The position numbers and the translations under genes are program-made. Below the pieces are notes generated by a model. That model was not told the DNA's origin. It searched no databases and worked only from the letters and a program-made list of their open reading frames with translations. DNA of 64,000 nt from assembly GCA_900551865.1 (NCBI GenBank), contig URXV01000001.1, positions 124,001 to 188,000 on the forward strand, read 5' to 3'. Source of the DNA: an uncultured Rickettsiales bacterium. GTDB lineage: Bacteria; Pseudomonadota; Alphaproteobacteria; RF32; CAG-239. How positions within the stretch are numbered: position 1 is the stretch's first letter; every line of letters starts with the position of its first letter. Of this stretch, positions 16,764-23,850 are shown one piece after another.

Positions 16764-17432
16764 ATGGGACAGAAAGTTAATCCGATCAGTCTTCGTTTAG
16801 GCGTTAACCGCACATGGGATTCTCGTTGGTATGCCGACGAGAAGTTCACGGACTATCTCCACGAAGATCTGAAAATCAGAAAGTTTTTGAAGGAAAAGTT
16901 GGCTCAGGCCGGTATCAGCAAGGTTGTTATTGAACGCCCTGCCAAGAAAGCCAGAGTCACTATTCATTCAGCAAGACCGGGTGTTGTAATTGGCAAGAAA
17001 GGTCAAGACATTGAGCTGTTGAGAAAAGACATTCAAAAGTTGACCGATTCCGAAGTCCAGTTAAACATTCTGGAAGTCAGAAAGCCGGAACTGGATGCAC
17101 AGCTGGTTGCAGATTCCGTTGCGCAGCAGCTGGAAAGACGCGTTGCTTTCCGCCGTGCAATGAAGAGAGTTATGCAGTCTGCCCTGCGTCTGGGTGCCGA
17201 AGGTATCAAGGTTTGCTGTTCGGGTCGTCTCGGCGGTGCCGAAATTGCAAGAACCGAGTATTACCGTGAAGGCAGAGTGCCTTTGCACACTCTCCGCGCC
17301 GATATTGACTATGCTACTTCAACTGCTCACACCACTTATGGTGCCTGCGGCGTTAAGGTTTGGATTTACAAAGGTGAGATTATGGCTCACGATCCAATGG
17401 CACAAGACAAGAAATTGGCTGAACAAAAGTAA
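16764..17432 (+). CDS. rpsC: 30S ribosomal protein S3
   Basis: S3 forms the mRNA entry helicase site with S4 and S5. The 222-residue product has an N-terminal GQKVNPISLRLG, a KH domain with GVVIGKKGQDIE (about residue 73) and the C-terminal conserved GACGVKVWIYKGEI. It starts five bases after rplV. Confidence 0.98.
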   Translation: MGQKVNPISLRLGVNRTWDSRWYADEKFTDYLHEDLKIRKFLKEKLAQAGISKVVIERPAKKARVTIHSARPGVVIGKKGQDIELLRKDIQKLTDSEVQLNILEVRKPELDAQLVADSVAQQLERRVAFRRAMKRVMQSALRLGAEGIKVCCSGRLGGAEIARTEYYREGRVPLHTLRADIDYATSTAHTTYGACGVKVWIYKGEIMAHDPMAQDKKLAEQK

Positions 17433-17447
17433 GAATGAGGTTTTAAG

Positions 17448-17876
17448 ATGTTAAGTCCAAAACGTGTAAAGTTCCGCAAGCAGCATAAAGGCCGTATTCA
17501 CGGCGTTGCCAAAGGCGGTGCTGAATTGAGTTTCGGTTCATACGGATTGAAAGCTCTTTCACCGGAGCGCGTTACCGCACGCCAGATTGAGGCTGCCCGC
17601 CGCGCTATCACCCGTGAAATGAAAAGAGCCGGCCGTTTATGGATCAGAATTTTCCCGGATGTTCCTGTGTCAGACAAGCCTGCCGAGGTTCGTATGGGTA
17701 AAGGTAAAGGTGCTCCTGAATTTTGGGTAGCAAGAGTTAAACCCGGACGCATTATGTTTGAAATTGGCGAGGTAGACGAAGATACCGCGCGCAGAGCATT
17801 TGCGCTGGGTGCAGCAAAATTGCCCGTTAAGAGCAAATTTGTTAAACGCTTGAATTCTGATAATGGAGAAGCATAA
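17448..17876 (+). CDS. rplP: 50S ribosomal protein L16
   Basis: L16 supports A-site tRNA binding. The 142-residue product begins MLSPKRVKFRKQHKGR and includes RPDVP-like FPDVPVSDKPAEVRMGKGKG. Its stop overlaps the rpmC start by one base (TAATG). Confidence 0.98.
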   Translation: MLSPKRVKFRKQHKGRIHGVAKGGAELSFGSYGLKALSPERVTARQIEAARRAITREMKRAGRLWIRIFPDVPVSDKPAEVRMGKGKGAPEFWVARVKPGRIMFEIGEVDEDTARRAFALGAAKLPVKSKFVKRLNSDNGEA

Positions 17877-18073
17877 TGGTGAAAATTAAAGATTTGAGAG
17901 CTATGAGCGTTGACGAGCTCGAAGCAAGACTCGTAGAATGCAAGAAAGAGCAATTAAGTTTGCGCATTCAGCAGGCTACCGGTCAGCTGCAGAACCCGTC
18001 GGCTATCTCTAAAGTTCGTAAAGAAGTAGCTCAAATCAATACGCTTTTAACAGAGCGTAAGAAGAATAGTTAG
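17876..18073 (+). CDS. rpmC: 50S ribosomal protein L29
   Basis: L29 is a small two-helix protein beside L23 at the tunnel exit. The 65-residue product has LRAMSVDELEARL at its start and the helix that continues through LRIQQATGQLQNPS. It is coupled to rplP by a one-base overlap. Confidence 0.96.
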   Translation: MVKIKDLRAMSVDELEARLVECKKEQLSLRIQQATGQLQNPSAISKVRKEVAQINTLLTERKKNS

Positions 18074-18084
18074 GAGAAAAACAG

Positions 18085-18327
18085 ATGCCTAAAAGAATTC
18101 TTCAGGGCGTTGTTGTAAGCGCCAAACAGGATAAGACCGTCGTTGTCAGCGTTGAGCGTCAGGTTATGCATCCTGTTTACAAGAAGATCGTTAAGAGAAG
18201 CAAGAAGTTTGCCGCTCATGACGAAAACAACCAGTTCAAAGAAGGGGATCAGGTTTCGATTATTGAATCCAAACCTTATTCCAAAACCAAGACTTGGACT
18301 GTAATCAGTAATAATGAAAATGCCTAA
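18085..18327 (+). CDS. rpsQ: 30S ribosomal protein S17
   Basis: S17 is a primary 16S rRNA-binding OB-fold protein. The 80-residue product has the family core LQGVVVSAKQDKTVVVSVER and the motif SKKFAAHDE. An AGGAGA ribosome binding site precedes it. Confidence 0.97.
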   Translation: MPKRILQGVVVSAKQDKTVVVSVERQVMHPVYKKIVKRSKKFAAHDENNQFKEGDQVSIIESKPYSKTKTWTVISNNENA

Positions 18328-18344
18328 TTAGGAAGGAATGAATT

Positions 18345-18713
18345 ATGATACAGATGCAAACCAACCTAGATGTTGCGGATAATTCTGGAGCACGTCAGGT
18401 GCAGTGCATTAAAGTTCTTGGCGGTTCCAAGAGAATGCATGCTTCAGTCGGTGACATTATTATCGTTTCCGTAAAAGATGCAATGCCTAAAGGGCGTGTA
18501 AAGAAAGGCGACGTTCAGCGCGCGGTTATCGTCAGAACGGCGAGCGACATCAGACGCAAGGACGGAAGCGTTATCCGTTTTGACAGCAATGCGGCGGTTC
18601 TGGTCAACAAAGACGGCGAGCCTATCGGCACCCGTATCTTTGGCCCGGTTACCAGAGAGTTGCGTGCGAAAAAATTTATGAAGATAATTTCTTTAGCGCC
18701 GGAGGTTTTGTAA
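18345..18713 (+). CDS. rplN: 50S ribosomal protein L14
   Basis: L14 sits at the subunit interface and binds RsfS. The 122-residue product begins MIQMQTNLDVADNSGAR and has the usual length. It overlaps rplX by one base. Confidence 0.98.
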   Translation: MIQMQTNLDVADNSGARQVQCIKVLGGSKRMHASVGDIIIVSVKDAMPKGRVKKGDVQRAVIVRTASDIRRKDGSVIRFDSNAAVLVNKDGEPIGTRIFGPVTRELRAKKFMKIISLAPEVL

Positions 18714-19027
18714 TGAGCAAAATGAAAATCAAAAAAGGTGATAAAGTAATCGTTATTGCGGGTGATGACAAAGGCAAAACCGGCGAAGTCTTGAAGGCTA
18801 TGCCGAAAGAAGGCAAAGTTGTCGTTCAGGGCGTCAACCTGGTTAAAAGACACACGAAGCCGAGCCAGACCAACCCCGGCGGTATTGTTACCAAAGAAGC
18901 GGCTATTCAGGTTTCTAACGTAGCGGCCGTAACGGCTGAAGGCAAGCCCTCAAAGGTTGGCTATAAGGTTGTTGACGGCATTAAGAAGCGTGTTGCCCGG
19001 AAATCCGGTGAAGTAATCGATAATTAG
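18713..19027 (+). CDS. rplX: 50S ribosomal protein L24
   Basis: L24 is an assembly initiator with a KOW motif. The 104-residue product has KIKKGDKVIVIAGDDKGKTG near its start, which is the KOW motif. The start codon overlaps the rplN stop (TAATG). Confidence 0.97.
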   Translation: MSKMKIKKGDKVIVIAGDDKGKTGEVLKAMPKEGKVVVQGVNLVKRHTKPSQTNPGGIVTKEAAIQVSNVAAVTAEGKPSKVGYKVVDGIKKRVARKSGEVIDN

Positions 19028-19038
19028 GAGATAATTTG

Positions 19039-19578
19039 ATGACAAATTTTGAAACATTATATAATGATGTCATTAAGAAAGCTCTTGTGGAAAAGTTCGG
19101 TTACAAGAACCCGCATGAGATTCCGAAGTTGACAAAGATTGTTCTGAATATGGGCGTCGGCGATGCCATTACAGACAAGAAAAAGCTGAACAATGCCGTT
19201 GAGGAAATGGCGATGATTGCCGGTCAGAAACCGGTAGTTACTTCCGCCAGAAAATCAATCGCAACCTTTAAGCTGAGAGAAGGCATGCCGATCGGCTGCA
19301 AGGTTACGCTGCGTTCAGACAGAATGTATGAATTCCTTGAGCGCTTGGTTAATATGGCCCTTCCGCGCATCAGAGACTTTCACGGCATTTCGGGAAAGAA
19401 CTTTGACGGAAGAGGGAACTTTGCTTTTGGCATTAAAGAGCAGATTATTTTCCCTGAAATTAACTATGAAAAGGTTGAACAGGTCAGAGGTATGGATATT
19501 GTTATCTGCACTTCGGCCAAGACGGACGAAGAAGCCAAGTTTCTTCTGACATCTTTCAACTTACCATATAAGAAATAA
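19039..19578 (+). CDS. rplE: 50S ribosomal protein L5
   Basis: L5 binds 5S rRNA and forms an intersubunit bridge. The 179-residue product has PKLTKIVLNMGVGDA and GRGNFAFGIKEQIIFPEI. I chose the ATG at 19039, correctly spaced from AGGAG, over an upstream TTG. In E. coli S8 binds the spc mRNA here; no such site was verified. Confidence 0.97.
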   Translation: MTNFETLYNDVIKKALVEKFGYKNPHEIPKLTKIVLNMGVGDAITDKKKLNNAVEEMAMIAGQKPVVTSARKSIATFKLREGMPIGCKVTLRSDRMYEFLERLVNMALPRIRDFHGISGKNFDGRGNFAFGIKEQIIFPEINYEKVEQVRGMDIVICTSAKTDEEAKFLLTSFNLPYKK

Positions 19579-19592
19579 GCGGAGATTTTACT

Positions 19593-19898
19593 ATGTCAAA
19601 AACAAGTTCAGTATACAGAAACTTGAAAAGAGTGAAGATGGTTGCGAAATATGCGAACATCCGCTCCAAGTTAAAGGCCATTGCCGATGACAAAAACGCT
19701 CCTGAAGAAGAAAGATTTCAGGCGAATTTGAAGTTGGCAGCGTTGCCGCGCAATTCTTCAAAGGTCAGAGTAAGAAACCGTTGCAGAATTACGGGACGCT
19801 CTCGTAGTGTTAGCAGGAAGTTCGGAGTAAGCCGCGTTGAATTGAGACAGATGGCAAGCTTCGGCGAAATTCCTGGTTTGGTAAAATCAAGCTGGTAA
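19593..19898 (+). CDS. rpsN: 30S ribosomal protein S14, zinc-free form
   Basis: S14 belongs to the 30S head. The 101-residue product is the long form without the four zinc-binding cysteines and ends in RCRITGRSRSVSRKFGVSR plus LVKSSW. It starts 14 bases after rplE. Confidence 0.97.
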   Translation: MSKTSSVYRNLKRVKMVAKYANIRSKLKAIADDKNAPEEERFQANLKLAALPRNSSKVRVRNRCRITGRSRSVSRKFGVSRVELRQMASFGEIPGLVKSSW

Positions 19899-19910
19899 GG
19901 AGATGATATT

Positions 19911-20309
19911 ATGTCTATGACTGATCCTTTGGGCGATATGCTCACACGCATTAGAAACGCACAAAGAGCGAAGAAAAGTGATGTTGTATCACCGGCCTCT
20001 CGCCTGCGTGAAAATGTTTTGGAAGTTCTGAAAAGAGAAGGCTACATTGCCGGTTATGAAAAGGCCAATGTACGTCCGGGCGTTGACGAACTTCGTATTC
20101 AATTAAAGTATCATGAGGGTACAAGTGTTATTACTGAAATTTACCGCGTTTCCACTCCGGGACGCCGCGTATATTCCAGTGTAAGAGACCTGCCTAGAGT
20201 TTACAACGGCCTCGGCATTTCCATCGTTTCAACCCCGAAAGGCGTTATGAGCGATAACGAAGCCAGAAAAGCAAACGTCGGCGGCGAAATCTTGTGCCAG
20301 GTTTTCTAG
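19911..20309 (+). CDS. rpsH: 30S ribosomal protein S8
   Basis: S8 binds helix 21 of 16S rRNA and in E. coli represses the spc operon. The 132-residue product has MTDPLGDMLTRIRNAQ and the C-terminal STPKGVMSDNEARK region. An AAGGAGATGA site precedes the ATG. Confidence 0.97.
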   Translation: MSMTDPLGDMLTRIRNAQRAKKSDVVSPASRLRENVLEVLKREGYIAGYEKANVRPGVDELRIQLKYHEGTSVITEIYRVSTPGRRVYSSVRDLPRVYNGLGISIVSTPKGVMSDNEARKANVGGEILCQVF

Positions 20310-20320
20310 GGAGATAGCGG

Positions 20321-20857
20321 ATGTCAAGAGTTGGAAAATATCCCGTAATTATCCCGGAAGGCGTTAGCGCGTCCGTTAACGGCAATGTTGTTAACGTTAA
20401 AGGAAAATTGGGTGAATTAAGCTTTGCTTATGATGATTCTCATGTAAATGTAGAAATTAACGATGGTAAAATTGTGGTTACGCCGCACTCTCAGAGCCGT
20501 ACGGCACGGACGTTGTGGGGCACGACCAGAGCCCAGATCAATTCTCTGGTAAAAGGCGTCAGCGCCGGCTACAGCAAGAGCATTGAACTGAACGGCGTTG
20601 GTTACAAAGCCCGTATGGACGGCAAGAATCTGGTTCTGACGCTGGGCTTTTCGCACGATGTACCGTTTGAAACCCCGAAAGGCATTACCATTGTCTGCGA
20701 AAGCCAGACGACCCTTAAGGTCAGCGGCGTTGACAAGCAGCTGGTAGGTCAGGTTGCGGCTGAAATTCGCAAATACAGAAAGCCTGAACCTTATAAAGGA
20801 AAAGGCATTCGCGTAGACGGCGAATATGTACGTCGTAAAGAAGGCAAGAAGAAATAG
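20321..20857 (+). CDS. rplF: 50S ribosomal protein L6
   Basis: L6 lies near the GTPase-associated centre. The 178-residue product has MSRVGKYPVIIPEGV at the start and the signature PEPYKGKGIRVDGEYVRRKEG near the C-terminus. Spacing to neighbours is about 11 bases on each side. Confidence 0.97.
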   Translation: MSRVGKYPVIIPEGVSASVNGNVVNVKGKLGELSFAYDDSHVNVEINDGKIVVTPHSQSRTARTLWGTTRAQINSLVKGVSAGYSKSIELNGVGYKARMDGKNLVLTLGFSHDVPFETPKGITIVCESQTTLKVSGVDKQLVGQVAAEIRKYRKPEPYKGKGIRVDGEYVRRKEGKKK

Positions 20858-20868
20858 GATGTAAAGCA

Positions 20869-21231
20869 ATGAATACACCAAGAAAATTATATGAGAAGAG
20901 AAAAGCCCGTGTTAGAACGGCTTTGAAAGCCGCAGCGAATGGAAAGATGAGACTGTCTGTATTTCGCAGCGGAAAGCATATTTATGCGCAGGTTATTGAC
21001 GATGCAAAAGGTGCTACAGTTGCTTCTGCTTCTACCTTGGATAAGGAAGTAAGAGACAATATTGCGAAGTCTTCAAATATTGAAGCTGCGCAGTATGTCG
21101 GCAAAGTAGTTGCTGAACGCGCCGTTAAAAACGGCGTCAGCGAAGTTGTGTTTGACCGTGGCGGTTATGTTTATCATGGCCGGGTGAAGGCTCTGGCGGA
21201 TTCTGCCCGCGAAGCCGGATTGAAGTTTTAG
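20869..21231 (+). CDS. rplR: 50S ribosomal protein L18
   Basis: L18 carries 5S rRNA together with L5. The 120-residue product has RLSVFRSGKHIYAQVIDD and FDRGGYVYHGRVKALADSAR, both typical of the family. Confidence 0.97.
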   Translation: MNTPRKLYEKRKARVRTALKAAANGKMRLSVFRSGKHIYAQVIDDAKGATVASASTLDKEVRDNIAKSSNIEAAQYVGKVVAERAVKNGVSEVVFDRGGYVYHGRVKALADSAREAGLKF

Positions 21232-21240
21232 GAGGTTATG

Positions 21241-21807
21241 ATGGCACAATCTTTAGATCGTCACAATAAGACGGACAAGAAAGAAGAACTGGTTGAGAAA
21301 CTGGTTTTCGTTAACCGCGTAGCCAAGACCGTTAAAGGCGGACGCACAATGTCTTTTGCCGCTTTGGTAGTTGTTGGTGACCAGAAAGGCCGCATCGGCT
21401 TTGGTTCCGGCAAAGCAGCCGAAGTTCCGGAAGCTATTGTTAAGGCTACAAACGAAGCGAAAAAGAATATGGTTCGCATTCCGCTTCGCGAAGGCAGAAC
21501 GCTGCATCACGACATCAGCGGCAGATTTGGCGCCGGAAAAGTCGTCTTGAGAACAGCTCCTGCCGGTACCGGCGTGATTGCCGGCGGCCCGATGCGTGCA
21601 GTATTTGAAGTGCTGGGCGTTCAGGACGTTGTTGCAAAATCGCTCGGTTCCAACAACCCTTACAATATGATTAAAGCGACGTTTGCGGCTTTGCTGGCTA
21701 TCAACAGCCCGCGTATGGTTGCGGCGAAGCGCGGCAAGAAAGTCGGTGATATTGTAAGCCGTCGCGAAAATACTTCTAACGTTAAGATGGACAAAGAGGA
21801 GGCTTAA
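21241..21807 (+). CDS. rpsE: 30S ribosomal protein S5
   Basis: S5 is needed for decoding accuracy and mRNA unwinding. The 188-residue product has VEKLVFVNRVAKTVKGGRTM, GRIGFGSGKA and GSNNPYNMIKAT. Two adjacent ATGs exist; the second, at 21241, is better spaced from GGAGG. Confidence 0.97.
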   Translation: MAQSLDRHNKTDKKEELVEKLVFVNRVAKTVKGGRTMSFAALVVVGDQKGRIGFGSGKAAEVPEAIVKATNEAKKNMVRIPLREGRTLHHDISGRFGAGKVVLRTAPAGTGVIAGGPMRAVFEVLGVQDVVAKSLGSNNPYNMIKATFAALLAINSPRMVAAKRGKKVGDIVSRRENTSNVKMDKEEA

Positions 21808-21809
21808 TC

Positions 21810-21995
21810 ATGGCTAATAAAAAGACAGTTAAGGTTACTCAGGTAAAGAGTTCCATCGGCCACGGCAAAGAGCAGATTGCTACTTTGAAAGGTTTGGGCT
21901 TGAATAAAGTCGGCAGAACTTCCGTTTTGGAAGATACTCCGGCCGTTAGAGGAATGATTAATAAGGTAGCTCACCTCATTAAAGTTGAAGAATAA
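21810..21995 (+). CDS. rpmD: 50S ribosomal protein L30
   Basis: The 61-residue product is a bacterial-type L30 (KVTQVKSSIGHGKEQ; GLGLNKVGRTSVLEDTPAVR). It starts two bases after rpsE. Its end is followed by the longest gap in the operon. Confidence 0.96.
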   Translation: MANKKTVKVTQVKSSIGHGKEQIATLKGLGLNKVGRTSVLEDTPAVRGMINKVAHLIKVEE

Positions 21996-21997
21996 TT

Positions 21998-22067
21998 GTT
22001 CAGGGGCAGCAACGGGCAGGTGTAAATCTGCCCAGCCCCGACGGTTTGAGGTTGGGGTATCCCGAAC
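21998..22067 (+). promoter_or_regulatory. Three-way-junction-like structured spacer between rpmD and rplO
   Basis: Within the 117-base gap, an outer stem (GTTC with GAAC, extended by GGG/CCC around an unpaired A) encloses two hairpins: GGGCAG/CTGCCC (22014-22019 with 22028-22033) and CCCCGA/TTGGGG (22036-22041 with 22052-22057). No U tract follows, so it is not a normal terminator. It could be a protein-binding or processing site in the spc mRNA, or an inserted palindromic element. Confidence 0.55.
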
Positions 22068-22112
22068 AAGAAATTTTTGATTTTAAGTTGAGTTGAAGAA
22101 AAGGTGATAAAA

Positions 22113-22568
22113 ATGAAACTGAATGAATTAAGAGATAACGAAGGCGCCACGAAGAGCCGTATCCGCGTTGGTCGCGGCATCGGCAGCGGCAAGGGCAAAA
22201 CCGGCGGCCGCGGCGTTAAAGGTCAGAAATCTCGTTCCGGCGTTTCTATTCACGGTTTTGAAGGCGGTCAGATGCCGATTTACCGCAGATTGCCGAAACG
22301 CGGTTTTAAGAATCCGTTCGCGAAGACTTTTGCCGTTATTAATCTGGATACAATCCAGAAGGCTATTGATGCCGGCAAATTAAATGCCAATGACATCAAT
22401 AAGGAAAGTTTGGTTGCTTCCAACCTGATTTCCAAAGAGTTGGACGGTATTCGCCTGTTGGCAAGAGGCGCGTTGACGGCATCTATCAATATTACGGTAG
22501 ATTCTGCGTCTAAGGCGGCTGTTGCAGCGGTTGAAAAAGCCGGCGGCAAAGTTACCGTTAATGCCTAA
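22113..22568 (+). CDS. rplO: 50S ribosomal protein L15
   Basis: L15 is a late-assembly protein. The 151-residue product has MKLNELRDNEGATKSR and the glycine-rich GRGIGSGKGKTGGRGVKGQK segment. I used the ATG at 22113, after AAAGGTG; an upstream GTG in frame is less likely. It is the last gene of this operon. The usual next gene, secY, is not present. Confidence 0.97.
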   Translation: MKLNELRDNEGATKSRIRVGRGIGSGKGKTGGRGVKGQKSRSGVSIHGFEGGQMPIYRRLPKRGFKNPFAKTFAVINLDTIQKAIDAGKLNANDINKESLVASNLISKELDGIRLLARGALTASINITVDSASKAAVAAVEKAGGKVTVNA

Positions 22569-22586
22569 TCGGGTATGAAAGAAAGC

Positions 22587-22615
22587 AAAGGCAGGCTGAG
22601 AGGCCTGCCTTTTTT
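22587..22615 (+). terminator. Strong intrinsic terminator of the ribosomal operon
   Basis: An 8-bp perfect stem AGGCAGGC/GCCTGCCT (22589-22596 with 22603-22610) with a six-base loop is followed by six Ts. It lies about 20 bases after the rplO stop codon and shows that the operon ends here. Confidence 0.93.
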
Positions 22616-22689
22616 ATGGGGTGGTGGTAGGGGCTGTTGTTTGGAAGATGAATTTGAGAAGGTTAATTTAGGAAGATGGGTTTTTAGGT

Positions 22690-22850
22690 CTATGGGGGCG
22701 TTTCTGAGGGGATTTTGACGTTTGGAGAGTGGGATATCGGTAGCTGTTTTTGGGGAGAGATAGGGGCGTTTGAAGAGTAAAATGCCGATAGCCGCTTTGG
22801 GGGAGGGATTGGGGCGTAAAATATCAATAGCTGTTGGGAAGAGGGACGGT
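22690..22850. repeat. Degenerate tandem repeat, G-rich on the plus strand
   Basis: Three imperfect units begin with GGGGCG at 22694, 22763 and 22811, each followed by a GATAGCYG-like core and a G/A-rich tail (spacing 69 and 48 bases). It fills the gap between the rplO terminator and the next gene. A minus-strand reading frame through it repeats PxxAIxI-type words, but this follows from the repeat and I do not call it a gene. Confidence 0.5.
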
Positions 22851-22884
22851 TGCCGGCGGAGGTGTGAGCGGGAGGGAAAACGAC

Positions 22885-23322
22885 CTATTCGGCGAAAGTA
22901 GTCCATTGTGGCATATTGAGCAGCGTGTTCAACCGGCTGCAAAAGTTTTCACCCAAGCTGAAAGAATTAAGAAGTTTAGCATTACGTTCTGTCAGCAGAA
23001 TAAAACTGAAACGGTTGGGGTTTTGCCGGTCTTTGACACATAAGTACGGATAAGTCTGGGCGACGACGTTTCTTCTTTTCCATTTATACGCCCGGCCCTC
23101 ATAAATCTTATAGGGGAGCCGGGGGCAGGCATAGGGAGAACGGGCAGGTTGAATTAGGGTGTCGCTGATTTTTTCTTTTTGCCATTCGGGGAAAGTCTGA
23201 ATCAATGTGTAGCATGATATGACATCGTCTTCGGAAATTTTTTCAACGGAAACCGCAGGCCGGGAAAAAACGGGAAGCAGACAGAGAGTTATGATGAGGA
23301 ATATACAGTTGTGTTTTTTCAT
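22885..23322 (-). CDS. Exported protein of unknown function downstream of RNA copy B
   Basis: The 145-residue product starts with a signal peptide (MKKHNCIFLIITLCLLPVFS). The mature part is basic and tyrosine- and arginine-rich, with four cysteines (SCYTL, YACPRL, YLCVKD, NFCSRL) that could form disulfides in the periplasm. No family was recognised. I chose the ATG at 23322, after AAGGG; a longer frame running up into the structured RNA is not believed. The gene begins 38 bases after the U tract of RNA copy B. Confidence 0.65.
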   Translation of the reverse strand: MKKHNCIFLIITLCLLPVFSRPAVSVEKISEDDVISCYTLIQTFPEWQKEKISDTLIQPARSPYACPRLPYKIYEGRAYKWKRRNVVAQTYPYLCVKDRQNPNRFSFILLTERNAKLLNSFSLGENFCSRLNTLLNMPQWTTFAE

Positions 23323-23360
23323 GCGAATAGCCCTTTTTGCTTTAAATGTCCTGAATACAG

Positions 23361-23609
23361 AAAAACCACCTGAGAGGTGGCCGGGAAGTTCGCAAATCAA
23401 ATACGATTAAATGATTCTCTAGGCTTTTAAAGTCTGAGACTTCTGGACATATCCTAAAGCTCCCCGACCTTTTGCAGTCGGGGATATAATCAATTATCAG
23501 CCGATTTCAGGCTGGTAATTTTACGATGTTATATCCTGAACACCGAATCGTATTAGAGGCTTGCGACAGCCCGCACCGTCTCCGGCACTTGCAGATGTTG
23601 CCATCTGCT
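23361..23609 (-). ncRNA. Large structured RNA, copy B (candidate leader/riboswitch-like element)
   Basis: This roughly 249-nt minus-strand element is homologous to copy A at 9725-10016. Read on the minus strand it has: 5' hairpin GCAGATG/CATCTGC with GCAA loop; GTGCCG/CGGTGC; GGGCT/AGCCT with loop GTCGCA; GGTGTT/AACATC around CAGGATAT; CAGCC/GGCTG extended by AATTA/TAATT; CCCCGAC/GTCGGGG; AAGTC/GACTT; AATCA/TGATT; and CCACC/GGTGG followed by five Us. Invariant blocks include AGGATATAACATCGT and GGGGAGCTTT. Paired positions often change together between copies, which supports an RNA function. It lies just upstream of the exported protein gene at 22885-23322. Confidence 0.78.
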
Positions 23610-23615
23610 GTTTGT

Positions 23616-23643
23616 ATATTACCGGGTATTGAATTTTGTGCAA
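23616..23643 (-). promoter_or_regulatory. Promoter of structured RNA copy B
   Basis: On the minus strand TTGCAC (23643-23638) is followed after 16 bases by TAATAT (23621-23616). Transcription would start about at the first hairpin of the RNA, which supports the proposed 5' end. Confidence 0.65.
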
Positions 23644-23685
23644 GTTTTTTTTGCAGGGCGGGTAATAACTTGGTAAAGAAATTGC

Positions 23686-23714
23686 TTGACAGGCCGAGGT
23701 CGGCCTGATATTTT
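23686..23714 (+). promoter_or_regulatory. Promoter with inverted repeat in the spacer
   Basis: TTGACA (23686-23691), a 17-base spacer and TATTTT (23709-23714) form a good promoter. The spacer is almost filled by a perfect inverted repeat CAGGCCGA-GG-TCGGCCTG (23690-23707), a classical place for a repressor operator. It would serve the gene at 23851. Confidence 0.65.
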
Positions 23715-23850
23715 GCTTATGAGCTTGGCAAACGCTCGGAATGTCCGCCAAAGGATTCATTGCCATAATGTTTTTTTACATAGATTTCTTGAGACGGCTT
23801 ATTCAGCCCATCGGGCAGGCGATAAGGTAAGTTGTCGGAAAGGAATTGCC

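Noticed and set aside
22565..22942. Minus-strand open frame of 125 codons through the degenerate repeats.
   Set aside because: It covers the rplO terminator and the end of another gene, has a composition set by the repeats, and lacks a binding site.
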